Positions 1 to 7,593 of a stretch of 35,703 nt of DNA are shown one piece after another (position 1 is the stretch's first letter; every line of letters begins with the position of its first letter). The notes below the pieces were generated by a model that worked only from the letters and a program-made list of their open reading frames with translations, ran no database searches and was not told where the DNA came from. The stretch is from an uncultured Dorea sp. (GTDB taxonomy: Bacteria > Bacillota > Clostridia > Lachnospirales > Lachnospiraceae). The position numbers and the translations under genes are program-made. Location: the NCBI RefSeq assembly GCF_934294775.1, contig NZ_CAKRAH010000023.1, positions 1 through 35,703 of the forward strand, read 5' to 3'.

Positions 1-191
1 ATTACATCTCCTTCATAGAATGTAATGTGCTTACCTGTAAGCTCTTCTACTCTTTTTAAAGATTCTTTTGATGAATTGCAAAGGTTGTCATATACAACAA
101 CTTCATATCCTTCATTCAAAAGCTCCAGTGCTGTGTGGCTTCCGATATAACCGGCGCCTCCGGTGATTAAGATTTTCTTTGACTTTGACAT
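1..191 (-). CDS. galE: UDP-glucose 4-epimerase, N-terminal part (cut by window edge)
   Basis: The first 63 codons are visible, reading inward from 191; the rest lies outside the window. The N-terminus carries the dinucleotide-binding motif GGAGYIGSH (residues 11-19) followed by VVVYDNLCNSS, which is typical of GalE. The family interconverts UDP-galactose and UDP-glucose in the cytoplasm using bound NAD, the last step of the Leloir pathway. The start is set by an AGGAGG ribosome binding site just upstream of the ATG. It lies on the same strand as the GH42 beta-galactosidase and 183 bases downstream of it, so galactose released by that enzyme has an obvious consumer. Other NAD-dependent sugar epimerases share the fold, but this N-terminus is close to canonical GalE. 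Confidence 0.9.
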   Translation of the reverse strand, partial: MSKSKKILITGGAGYIGSHTALELLNEGYEVVVYDNLCNSSKESLKRVEELTGKHITFYEGDV

Positions 192-269
192 AATGATACC
201 TCCTGATTGTGAATTGATTTTTATTACATGTTTAATGTGTGTGGAATGCGAAGCAATCCGTGTATCATA

Positions 270-293
270 GGGGGCAAAATACCTTTTGCCCCC
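270..293. repeat. Perfect 10-bp hairpin between GH42 gene and galE
   Basis: GGGGGCAAAA, loop TACC, TTTTGCCCCC. There is no T-tract on either side, so it is a poor intrinsic terminator. On the minus strand it sits near the 5' end of the predicted galE leader. A near-copy lies at 9664-9687 in front of the GH53 gene. Confidence 0.75.
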
Positions 294-308
294 AACATCT
301 TAATATGA

Positions 309-336
309 ATGATATAAGCATGTTATATCGTGTGAA
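309..336 (-). promoter_or_regulatory. Candidate galE promoter
   Basis: On the minus strand TTCACA (336-331) and TATCAT (314-309) are separated by 16 bases, each one mismatch from consensus. The predicted transcript start is near 302, placing the 270-293 hairpin at about +9 of a roughly 110-nt leader. Read-through from the GH42 gene is an alternative source of galE transcript. Confidence 0.4.
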
Positions 337-374
337 CATCACGGCATAAGGGATGATTATATGTGTTTGGTGTA

Positions 375-2453
375 TTAGATACATATAATAGCAACATCCC
401 AGGGACTAAGATTAAGTTTATCTCCGTGTTTTATGGAAGTCTCTGTGAGTAGTTCTATACCATCTCCAAAAGAATAAGTAACCGTCTGCTCTGTATCTGA
501 ATAATTCAGATAATAGTAAAGGCGTTCTCCGGCATCATTTTCCCCGGTTTTTATGATGACAGGGAATTGAACGTCAGGAAGTGCAAGTCCGGCAGTTGAT
601 ATGATATAGCGCATCAGAGAATCCAGTGTGTCATCATCAAACAGACAGCCCAGATAGAATGCGTACCCTTTCTGGTACTGGTTCATAGTTACTGCTGCAT
701 AGTCTGCCCAGGCATTCCGGGAATATCTGGCGAGTACAGTGGAACTGTCCGGAGTAAGGAGCTCCATCCATTCGCAGACTTTGGCTGTGGTAGTTGGAGA
801 TGGTGGATCTGCTAAATTTTCTGAAGAAGAGTGTCCGCAGAAAATGGTATCAGAATCTGTGCCGGAAGGAAGCATTAACTCAATGTAATCTTCTTTTGGA
901 TTGGTAAATGTATCATAATGCATGCCAAAGCAGTCTGTAAGCATGTGTGGTTGTGCATCGTGATAAATTTTCAGATGTTCATCGGAAAAAGCGCTTCGGA
1001 AAGAGGCAACAAGTGTTCCACCAGCAGCAGTATATTCATTTAATGTACATAACAGATCTTCAGAAGCACTATAAAGCGCAGGTGTAATAACCAGGTTATA
1101 TTGCTTCAAAAAAGTTTTTAGTTCCGGGTCATTGGTATATAAAATGTCATATTCCAGATTCAGCCGGTGTAAGGAATCACCGAGCCAGCGGGCTGCTGTA
1201 TTATAGCTGGATTTCCCCAAATCTCCGGTTAGAAACTGGCTAAGTCCGGTCAGAGACCTGTGATCCAGAAGCAAGGCAATGGTATTATATTTACGTATAT
1301 TTTTTATGCGGGTTCCGATGCGCTGGAATTCTTTCCCGATAACAGAAGCTTCTTTATAGACGGCACCTGCCGAAAAATCATGTGATAATACACCTTTCCA
1401 GTAGCTTTCGATGGCATTGTGGATGGAATGCCAGTGCCAGTACATAACACTGTTGGAACCATTTGCAATGTGGCTGTAAGCACAAAGTCTGAGCTGTCCA
1501 GGGTAAGGAAGCCATTCTGTGTTGCCCTGAGCCTGTGTTTCAAGAATCAGGTAATTATCGTGCTTTAATCCGCGCAGGATATTGCCACAGAATGTAATCT
1601 CGGCTCCGGTCAGTCTGCACTGGGATGGATGATAGATGTCTCCTCCAGCTACATCCATGCAGGCTGCAGATGAAAACTGATCTGTATCTGGTTGTAATCC
1701 AAAAGAAAAATTGTGCCATTCATAGTCAAAATTGTGGGTAATGAATTGTTCAGGCTGCCGGTATTCGTTTATAATGTCTGCCTGCCAGTGATGGAAACGG
1801 GTGACAATGTTTCTTTGGAATGCTTCAAATTCGGCTGCAAGGCTTCCGTTAATCGTTCCCCGGATATCTGGAAAATCATCCCAGTTATCAACTCTGTTGG
1901 ACCAGTAGTCCAGTCCAAATTCTTGATTAAATGTCTGGATATCTGGATATTGGTTCTTTAGATAGTCTACAAACATTTGTTGTACGCGTGGACCACAGGT
2001 GTCATAATGATGTGTTTCGTTGTCAATCTGGTATCCGATCACGCATGGATGATTACAGACATGTTTAAGTAATACACGGATGATATTTTCGGCATATTTA
2101 AGATAAACGGGGCTGGTAAGATCCATATTCTGACGATGGCCATATAAGGAAGGCCCGGAATGTGTAAGAGTCAGGATATCCGGAGCCTTTTTGGCGAGCC
2201 AGGATGGAATCGCATAGGTTGGCGTGCCGATGATTACATTCATGCCATAGCGAAGAGCTGCATCAAGCATGCGGTCGATATGGGTAAAATCATAGACACC
2301 TTCCTGAGGTTCCAGTGTGCTCCAGGTAGATTCTGCGATGCGGATCGTATTCATTCCGGCATCAGACATCATTTTCAGATCCTGTTCTATACGGTCGTAT
2401 GGCAGATATTCGTCATAGTAGGCTGCCCCGAAATAAAGTTGATTTGTTTTCAT
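375..2453 (-). CDS. GH42 beta-galactosidase (GanA-like), cytoplasmic
   Basis: A 692-residue glycoside hydrolase of family 42. The N-terminus (FGAAYYDEYLPYD) begins the TIM barrel. The acid/base is predicted as E146 in YQIDNET and the nucleophile as E305 in LILETQAQG, matching the GH42 pattern; a trimerisation-like and a C-terminal beta domain follow. There is no signal peptide, so it acts inside the cell, releasing terminal beta-galactose from imported galacto-oligosaccharides. An in-frame start 20 codons upstream exists, but the ATG at 2453 is preferred because the family sequence starts there and AAAGGA lies upstream. It is divergent from the LacI regulator, whose predicted operator overlaps its transcription start. 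The resemblance to B. subtilis ganA is strengthened by the adjacent GanSPQ-like transporter and GH53 enzyme. Confidence 0.92.
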   Translation of the reverse strand: MKTNQLYFGAAYYDEYLPYDRIEQDLKMMSDAGMNTIRIAESTWSTLEPQEGVYDFTHIDRMLDAALRYGMNVIIGTPTYAIPSWLAKKAPDILTLTHSGPSLYGHRQNMDLTSPVYLKYAENIIRVLLKHVCNHPCVIGYQIDNETHHYDTCGPRVQQMFVDYLKNQYPDIQTFNQEFGLDYWSNRVDNWDDFPDIRGTINGSLAAEFEAFQRNIVTRFHHWQADIINEYRQPEQFITHNFDYEWHNFSFGLQPDTDQFSSAACMDVAGGDIYHPSQCRLTGAEITFCGNILRGLKHDNYLILETQAQGNTEWLPYPGQLRLCAYSHIANGSNSVMYWHWHSIHNAIESYWKGVLSHDFSAGAVYKEASVIGKEFQRIGTRIKNIRKYNTIALLLDHRSLTGLSQFLTGDLGKSSYNTAARWLGDSLHRLNLEYDILYTNDPELKTFLKQYNLVITPALYSASEDLLCTLNEYTAAGGTLVASFRSAFSDEHLKIYHDAQPHMLTDCFGMHYDTFTNPKEDYIELMLPSGTDSDTIFCGHSSSENLADPPSPTTTAKVCEWMELLTPDSSTVLARYSRNAWADYAAVTMNQYQKGYAFYLGCLFDDDTLDSLMRYIISTAGLALPDVQFPVIIKTGENDAGERLYYYLNYSDTEQTVTYSFGDGIELLTETSIKHGDKLNLSPWDVAIICI

Positions 2454-2564
2454 AGATGGTGTTGTCCTTTCATGATAAATTGTTGTTGGTTGAGTTTTAC
2501 CGGGATTTATCAATTATCTGCTTGAAGAAAGGCAGTAGAATTGATAAAATAATCATAAAAGAAC

Positions 2565-2579
2565 AAACGATTGCGCATT
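2565..2579. promoter_or_regulatory. LacI-family operator, copy 1
   Basis: Core CGATTGCGC at 2568-2576, shared with two sites upstream of the transporter (3776-3790 and 3914-3928). It lies in the divergent region between the GH42 gene and the regulator. On the minus strand it falls just downstream of the predicted GH42 -10 element, the same geometry as at the transporter promoter, so binding should block GH42 transcription and may also affect the regulator's own expression. Confidence 0.7.
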
Positions 2580-2587
2580 TCGGTGTG

Positions 2588-2616
2588 ATTATAACACATT
2601 ATTTGTGGTTTGGATA
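2588..2616 (-). promoter_or_regulatory. Candidate promoter of the GH42 gene
   Basis: A perfect TATAAT -10 on the minus strand (2593-2588), with a weak TATCCA -35 at 2616-2611 and 17-bp spacing. The operator starts 8 bases downstream of the -10. Confidence 0.5.
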
Positions 2617-2629
2617 TAGGGAGAATGGA

Positions 2630-3628
2630 ATGGAAAAGAAAAAAATTACAATTGCGGATGTGGCAGAGGCGCTTGGAGTGTCAAAAACGACAGTATCCAG
2701 AGCGATATCCGGGAAGGGCCGTATAGGAAATGAAACCAAAGAAAGAGTGCTAAAATATATAGAAGAACATGACTATAAGCCAAGTGTGATCGCACAGGGA
2801 CTGGCGATGTCAAGGACTTATAATATAGGAGTGGTGATGCCGGAAGATTACTGTATGGTGGATGCACCGTTCTTTGTCAATTGTATGGCTGGATTGCACG
2901 AAGTGGCAGCATCCGGCGGATATGATCTGCTCCTTACAATCTGCAATAATGTGGATATGACGAATCTTGAAAAAATGGTGGACAATAAAAAAGTAGATGG
3001 AATTGTACTCATGAGAGCATTTGTAAAAGATCAGGCGGTAGAATATCTGAAAAAAGAACAGATACCGTTCGTGATTGTCGGAAGCTCGCCATATGAACAT
3101 GTAGTGCAGATCGATCAGGATAACGAAGGTGCCTGCAAAGAGCTGACATCCGTTTTACTTCTGAAAGGCATGAAACGGATGGCGCTTATTGGGGGCAATG
3201 AAAACTATGTGGTTACGCAGAAAAGATTAAAAGGATATATGACAGCATTTGAAGAGATGGGGAAACCGCTGGATAAGGAACTGATATACATGAACCAGGA
3301 AAATGCGTCATCTATCGAACATGTAGTAGAGGAAATACTGAAAAAAGAAGTGGATTGTATCGCCTGTATGGATGATAATATCTGCATCTGCGTACTGAAC
3401 CGCCTGAGAAGGGACGGTATCAAAGTCCCGTCTCAGATGAAAGTAGCATCATTCTTTAACAGTTCAATTCTGGAAAATAATATGCCGGCAATTACATCTC
3501 TGGTATTTGACGTGAAGGCGCTTGGCATGGCAGCCGGCAGAAGGCTGATTGAGCAGATTGAACAGAAAGAATGTCCTCCAGTGACGTTGTTGGGATATGA
3601 GATTGTTCTGAAAGAATCAACAAAGTAA
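2630..3628 (+). CDS. LacI-family transcriptional regulator of the galactan locus (GanR-like)
   Basis: A 332-residue regulator. Residues 6-26 (ITIADVAEALGVSKTTVSRAI) form the LacI helix-turn-helix, followed by a hinge helix and, from about residue 60 (IGVVMPEDY), a periplasmic-binding-protein-like sugar-sensing domain. The open frame extends further upstream, but the ATG at 2630 is the real start: it has AGGGAG at 2618-2623 and is where the family homology begins. The gene lies between the GH42 gene and the transporter, and three copies of one LacI-type operator flank it. It most likely represses both units in the absence of a galactan-derived sugar. The inducer is inferred from neighbours, not from the protein. 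Confidence 0.92.
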   Translation: MEKKKITIADVAEALGVSKTTVSRAISGKGRIGNETKERVLKYIEEHDYKPSVIAQGLAMSRTYNIGVVMPEDYCMVDAPFFVNCMAGLHEVAASGGYDLLLTICNNVDMTNLEKMVDNKKVDGIVLMRAFVKDQAVEYLKKEQIPFVIVGSSPYEHVVQIDQDNEGACKELTSVLLLKGMKRMALIGGNENYVVTQKRLKGYMTAFEEMGKPLDKELIYMNQENASSIEHVVEEILKKEVDCIACMDDNICICVLNRLRRDGIKVPSQMKVASFFNSSILENNMPAITSLVFDVKALGMAAGRRLIEQIEQKECPPVTLLGYEIVLKESTK

Positions 3629-3650
3629 ATGAAGAGAAAATAGAAAAATC

Positions 3651-3702
3651 AAGAGAGATATACCAGAGGTCGGAAAACCAACCAGGGGTCTCTCTTTTTT
3701 TT
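3651..3702 (+). terminator. Intrinsic terminator after the LacI gene
   Basis: Stem AAGAGAGA (3651-3658) pairs with TCTCTCTT (3689-3696), with inner GGT/ACC pairing, and is followed by a run of T. It separates the regulator from the transporter operon. The gene-free stretch 3629-3969 otherwise holds two operators and one promoter. Confidence 0.85.
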
Positions 3703-3775
3703 GTAGAGCCTGTCGGGGAAAAAAACATGTCAAAAAAATAACAAAACGGGATAAAGCTTTAAAAATCAAAGGGTT

Positions 3776-3790
3776 AACCGATTGCGCTAA
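3776..3790. promoter_or_regulatory. LacI-family operator, copy 2 (upstream)
   Basis: AACCGATTGCGCTAA, identical over 15 bases to the copy at 3914-3928. With the flanking TT it forms an imperfect 17-bp palindrome (TTA at one end, TAA at the other). It lies 84 bases upstream of the -35 and exactly 138 bases (about 13 helical turns) from copy 3, which suits DNA looping. Confidence 0.85.
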
Positions 3791-3873
3791 AAACTGTTTC
3801 GAAAAGAAGCTAAACAAAATAAAATGTGAATTATGCACAAAAACAGGGTGATAAAAATAGAAAATATTACACA

Positions 3874-3902
3874 TTGACAAAACTGGGCAATGGAAGTATA
3901 TT
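3874..3902 (+). promoter_or_regulatory. Promoter of the galactan transporter operon
   Basis: TTGACA (3874-3879), 17-bp spacer, TATATT (3897-3902). The predicted start is near 3909, immediately ahead of the operator at 3914-3928. Confidence 0.85.
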
Positions 3903-3913
3903 AAAAACAGAAC

Positions 3914-3928
3914 AACCGATTGCGCTAA
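3914..3928. promoter_or_regulatory. LacI-family operator, copy 3 (at transcription start)
   Basis: AACCGATTGCGCTAA, beginning 11 bases after the -10 element, so it spans roughly +5 to +20. Bound repressor would block promoter clearance. It is identical to copy 2. Confidence 0.85.
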
Positions 3929-3969
3929 ACGGGAATGTGAAAAAATAAGAATATGGGAGGAATCCAAAA

Positions 3970-5211
3970 ATGAAGAAAAAAGTAGTCAGCATCTTACTTT
4001 GTACAGCAATGATTGCAACAATGGCAGCAGGATGTGGAAAGAAAAACAGCAGTGATGATTCTGCAAAAAGTAATGAAACGGTAAAGCTTACTGTATGGGC
4101 AGGAGAGGAAGATCAGGATCTTACAAACGAGCTGGTTTCAAAGTTCGAAGATGAGAATAAGGATCAGAAATTTGACATCACAGTAGGTGTAGAATCTGAA
4201 AGTACTGCAAAAGATACAATTCTTGTAGACCCTGAAGCGGCAGCTGATGTATTTGCATTTGCAAGTGATCAGATCACAGATCTTGTGAATGCAAATGTAC
4301 TACAGGAAGTACAGGATACAGATACGATTACAAAAGAGAATGTAGACAGCTCGATTGAGGCATCAACAGTAGATGGAAAATTATATGCATATCCATTTGC
4401 GGCAGATAATGGATACTTCCTGTTCTATGATAAAAACGTAGTATCAGAAGAAGACGCAAAGAGCTGGGACAAAATCCTGGAAGATTGTCAGGCAGCAGGA
4501 AAGAAAGCTGGAATGGTATATGCATCTGGATGGTATACAGCAGGTTTCTTCTACGGTGCAGGTTTTACAACAGAACTTGAAGATGACGGAAGCACAAAGA
4601 TGGATTGGAATGAAACATCTTCTACAGGAGTAAAAGGAACAGATGTTGCACAGGGTATGATCGATATTGCTAAAAATCCGGCATTCCTTCCAATCACTGA
4701 TGGAGATACTACAAACCAGATTGCAACAGGTTCTCTTGGAGCAATCGTATCAGGAACATGGGATGCAACAGCAGTAAAAGAAGCATTCGGCGATGGCTAT
4801 GCAGCAACAATCCTTCCATCTTTCACATGCGGTGGAAAAGAAGTACAGATGGGATCAGCAGCCGGATATAAGATGATGGGTGTAAATGCCAATTCAAAAC
4901 AGGTTGGATGGGCAATGGAGCTTGCAAAATATCTGACAAATGAAGACAGCCAGAAGGCACGTTTTGAAGAAAGAGAGATCGGACCATCTAACAAGAAGAT
5001 CAGTGAATCCGATGAAGTAAAAGCAAATGTTGCACTTGCAGCAGTTACAGAACAGAACAAGGTAGCCGGAGTTGTACAGTCTGTAGGTACAAACTACTGG
5101 GATCCTGCCAAGAGTTTTGGAGAAATCATGGCTCAGGGCAATCCGGATGGAACAGATCTTCAGAGTCTGCTTGACAATCTGGTAGATGCAGCATCACAGC
5201 CGGCAAAATAA
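3970..5211 (+). CDS. Sugar ABC transporter substrate-binding lipoprotein (GanS-like)
   Basis: 413 residues. A lipoprotein signal with lipobox MAAGC puts the anchor at Cys22, followed by a Ser/Asp-rich tether and an extracellular solute-binding domain of the maltose-binding (SBP family 1) type starting at VKLTVWAGEEDQD. It should capture oligosaccharides on the outer face of the membrane and hand them to the two permeases downstream. GGGAGG at 3955-3960 is a strong ribosome binding site. It is the first gene of the operon and is directly under the operator-controlled promoter. By gene order it matches GanS (galacto-oligosaccharide binding), but the ligand is inferred from the GH42 and GH53 neighbours; maltose-type binding is not excluded from sequence alone. 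Confidence 0.88.
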   Translation: MKKKVVSILLCTAMIATMAAGCGKKNSSDDSAKSNETVKLTVWAGEEDQDLTNELVSKFEDENKDQKFDITVGVESESTAKDTILVDPEAAADVFAFASDQITDLVNANVLQEVQDTDTITKENVDSSIEASTVDGKLYAYPFAADNGYFLFYDKNVVSEEDAKSWDKILEDCQAAGKKAGMVYASGWYTAGFFYGAGFTTELEDDGSTKMDWNETSSTGVKGTDVAQGMIDIAKNPAFLPITDGDTTNQIATGSLGAIVSGTWDATAVKEAFGDGYAATILPSFTCGGKEVQMGSAAGYKMMGVNANSKQVGWAMELAKYLTNEDSQKARFEEREIGPSNKKISESDEVKANVALAAVTEQNKVAGVVQSVGTNYWDPAKSFGEIMAQGNPDGTDLQSLLDNLVDAASQPAK

Positions 5212-5262
5212 AAATAGAAAGAAACCTTATAGATAGCAATAAAAGAAAGAAAAGGTGCTTGG

Positions 5263-6714
5263 ATGAAAAGTGTAGGAAAAAAGGAAAATCCGGTAGCAGA
5301 CTTTTTCAAAACAATCGGCAGATTCTTTCAGGAATTTGGACATGCGGTTTCAAATGGTGACAGTGGGGTAAAAGCCTCACTGTTACTTACAGGAGCCGGA
5401 TATTGGAAGAGACATCAGATTATAAAAGGAATTCTTGTAACACTTCTGGAGATAGCGGTGATTCTGTATAACATTTTTATAGGAATTCCGTACATAGGTA
5501 AGCTTGGAACGCTGGGAACCGTGCAGCAGAAGATGGTTTATAACCCGGCTACGATGAAAAATGAAGTTAATAATTACGATAATTCGTTGTTGTGTCTGCT
5601 ATTTGGAGTGATCAGTCTGGTGTTCATTGTGGTAGCGATCGCATTGTGGATGGAAAATGTAAAAGTAGTCTATTCACTGCAGAAAAGAGCAGAAGCAGGA
5701 AAGCATATCAATACATTCCGTGAAGATTTAAGAGAACTGCTTAATGGAAAGTTTCATATTACATTACTGTCACTGCCTGTACTGGGAATTATCATATTTA
5801 ATGTACTGCCATTAATCGTTATGATCAGCGTAGCATTTACGAATTATGACCAGCATCATATGCCGCCGGCAAAGCTTTTTACATGGGTTGGACTTGAGAA
5901 CTTTAAGAGCCTGTTCACAACAAGCATGACGGTTACATTTGGCTATACATTCCGTAAGATTCTAGTATGGACACTGATCTGGGCAGTATTTGCGACAGTG
6001 ACGACGTATGTTGGTGGAATTCTTCTGTCGCTTCTGATCAACAGTAAGCTGACAAAATTCAAGAAGATGTGGAGAACTTTATTTGTGGCGTCTATCGCAG
6101 TGCCGCAGTTTGTTTCCTTATTGCTGGTTCGAAACTTCTTCGCCAACAACGGTATTGTCAATACATTTCTTGCTCATACCGGAGTTACCGGAGTATTAAA
6201 GCATCTGGGATGGATCAGTACAAACTATGTTCCGTTCCTCACGGATCCGACATGGGCGAAAGTTACGATCATTATCATCAATATCTGGGTAGGTGTACCG
6301 TATCTGATGCTGATTGCAACAGGAGTATTGATGAATATTCCGGAAGAATTAAAAGAGAGTGCAAGAATTGACGGAGCAAATAAATTCCAGATATTCAAGA
6401 GCATTACGATGCCATATATGTTATTTATCACCGGGCCATATCTGGTTACACAGTTTACGGCCAATATTAATAACTTTAATGTAATCTATCTCCTGACACA
6501 GGATGTATATACGACAACGAATCAGAAACTTGCGGCATCGCAGGGAAAAGAAATTGACCTTCTGGTAACCTGGTTATACCGTCTGACCAGTGAACAGTAC
6601 AATTACAAGATGGCGGCAGTTATCGGTATCTGTGTATTTATTGTATGCGCAATCATTACATTGTTTGCCTTTAACTTCTTAATTAAAGGAGATAAGGAGG
6701 ATACGTTTAAATAA
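5263..6714 (+). CDS. Sugar ABC transporter permease, MalF type (GanP-like)
   Basis: A 483-residue membrane protein with about eight hydrophobic segments: two near the N-terminus (about residues 52-75 and 108-128) preceding the usual six-helix permease core. The cytoplasmic EAA loop, which contacts the transport ATPase, is at about residues 361-384 (EELKESARIDGANKFQ). It is longer than B. subtilis GanP (418 residues as known), because of a roughly 40-residue soluble N-terminus and the extra membrane segments. AAAGGTG precedes the ATG. The TAA stop overlaps the next start by one base, so translation of the two permeases is coupled. With the MalG-type partner it forms the channel for oligosaccharide import. 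Confidence 0.9.
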   Translation: MKSVGKKENPVADFFKTIGRFFQEFGHAVSNGDSGVKASLLLTGAGYWKRHQIIKGILVTLLEIAVILYNIFIGIPYIGKLGTLGTVQQKMVYNPATMKNEVNNYDNSLLCLLFGVISLVFIVVAIALWMENVKVVYSLQKRAEAGKHINTFREDLRELLNGKFHITLLSLPVLGIIIFNVLPLIVMISVAFTNYDQHHMPPAKLFTWVGLENFKSLFTTSMTVTFGYTFRKILVWTLIWAVFATVTTYVGGILLSLLINSKLTKFKKMWRTLFVASIAVPQFVSLLLVRNFFANNGIVNTFLAHTGVTGVLKHLGWISTNYVPFLTDPTWAKVTIIIINIWVGVPYLMLIATGVLMNIPEELKESARIDGANKFQIFKSITMPYMLFITGPYLVTQFTANINNFNVIYLLTQDVYTTTNQKLAASQGKEIDLLVTWLYRLTSEQYNYKMAAVIGICVFIVCAIITLFAFNFLIKGDKEDTFK

Positions 6715-7562
6715 TGAATAAGAAAAGAATTACAAGCACGATAGCAGTTCATGTATTATTGGCGGTTCTGGCATTTATCTGGATCCTGCCGATTATCTGG
6801 CTGGCAGTAACCTCCTTTAGCGGATACGATGGAATGAACACCAGCCGCTTTTTCCCGAAGACATGGTCGCTTCGGAACTATACACGTATTCTGTTCCATT
6901 CGGATACAGTAGCACAGTTCCCGGCATGGTTTATGAATACTTTGATTATTGCAATCTTCACCTGCCTGATCTCAAGCTGTTTTGTCCTGATGGTCAGCTA
7001 TGCGATGAGTTGTATGCGGTTTAAAGGAAGAAAAGCGATGATGAATATTGCAGTTATGCTGCAGCTCTTCCCAGGATTCTTATCCATGATCGCAATTTAC
7101 TTTATTTTAAAATCCATCAATCTTACCAACAGTCATATTGGTATGATCTTCGTATATTCGGGTGCTTCGGGACTTGGATATCTGGTGGCAAAGGGATTTT
7201 TTGATACGATTCCGACCTCACTTAGAGAAGCGGCGTATCTGGAAGGCGCATCAGAGGCAAGAACATTTTTTACAATTGTACTGCCTTTGTCAAAACCTAT
7301 CGTAGTTTATACAGTCATCAGTTCTTTCCTGGTACCGTGGACAGACTTTGTATTTGCAAAGATCATGTTGAATTCCGGTATATCTTCGGATTGGACGGTT
7401 GCGATTGGTTTATATAATATGTTGAAGAAACAGCTGCTTCCAAGTTATTTCTCAAGATTCTGTGCAGGAGGTATGCTGGTAGCAATTCCAATCGGTATCC
7501 TGTTCATTATTATGCAGAAGTTCTATGTGGAAGGAATTACGGGAGGCTCTGTAAAGGGTTAA
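6714..7562 (+). CDS. Sugar ABC transporter permease, MalG type (GanQ-like)
   Basis: A 282-residue inner-membrane permease with six predicted helices. The EAA loop is clear: REAAYLEGASEARTF with EAA at 172-174 and the invariant Gly at 178. The length equals that expected for GanQ/MalG proteins. It starts one base inside the stop of the MalF-type gene with AAGGAGG upstream (6695-6701), so the two are made in equal amounts. No ATP-binding subunit follows; family knowledge suggests a shared MsmX/MsmK-type ATPase encoded elsewhere. Confidence 0.92.
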   Translation: MNKKRITSTIAVHVLLAVLAFIWILPIIWLAVTSFSGYDGMNTSRFFPKTWSLRNYTRILFHSDTVAQFPAWFMNTLIIAIFTCLISSCFVLMVSYAMSCMRFKGRKAMMNIAVMLQLFPGFLSMIAIYFILKSINLTNSHIGMIFVYSGASGLGYLVAKGFFDTIPTSLREAAYLEGASEARTFFTIVLPLSKPIVVYTVISSFLVPWTDFVFAKIMLNSGISSDWTVAIGLYNMLKKQLLPSYFSRFCAGGMLVAIPIGILFIIMQKFYVEGITGGSVKG

Positions 7563-7593
7563 TTTGAAGAAAAGAAAAAGGAGTAATATATAA

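Noticed and set aside
2456..2629. N-terminal extension of the LacI regulator suggested by the open frame.
   Set aside because: The extension covers the divergent promoter and operator region, has no ribosome binding site, and precedes the normal LacI-family start.
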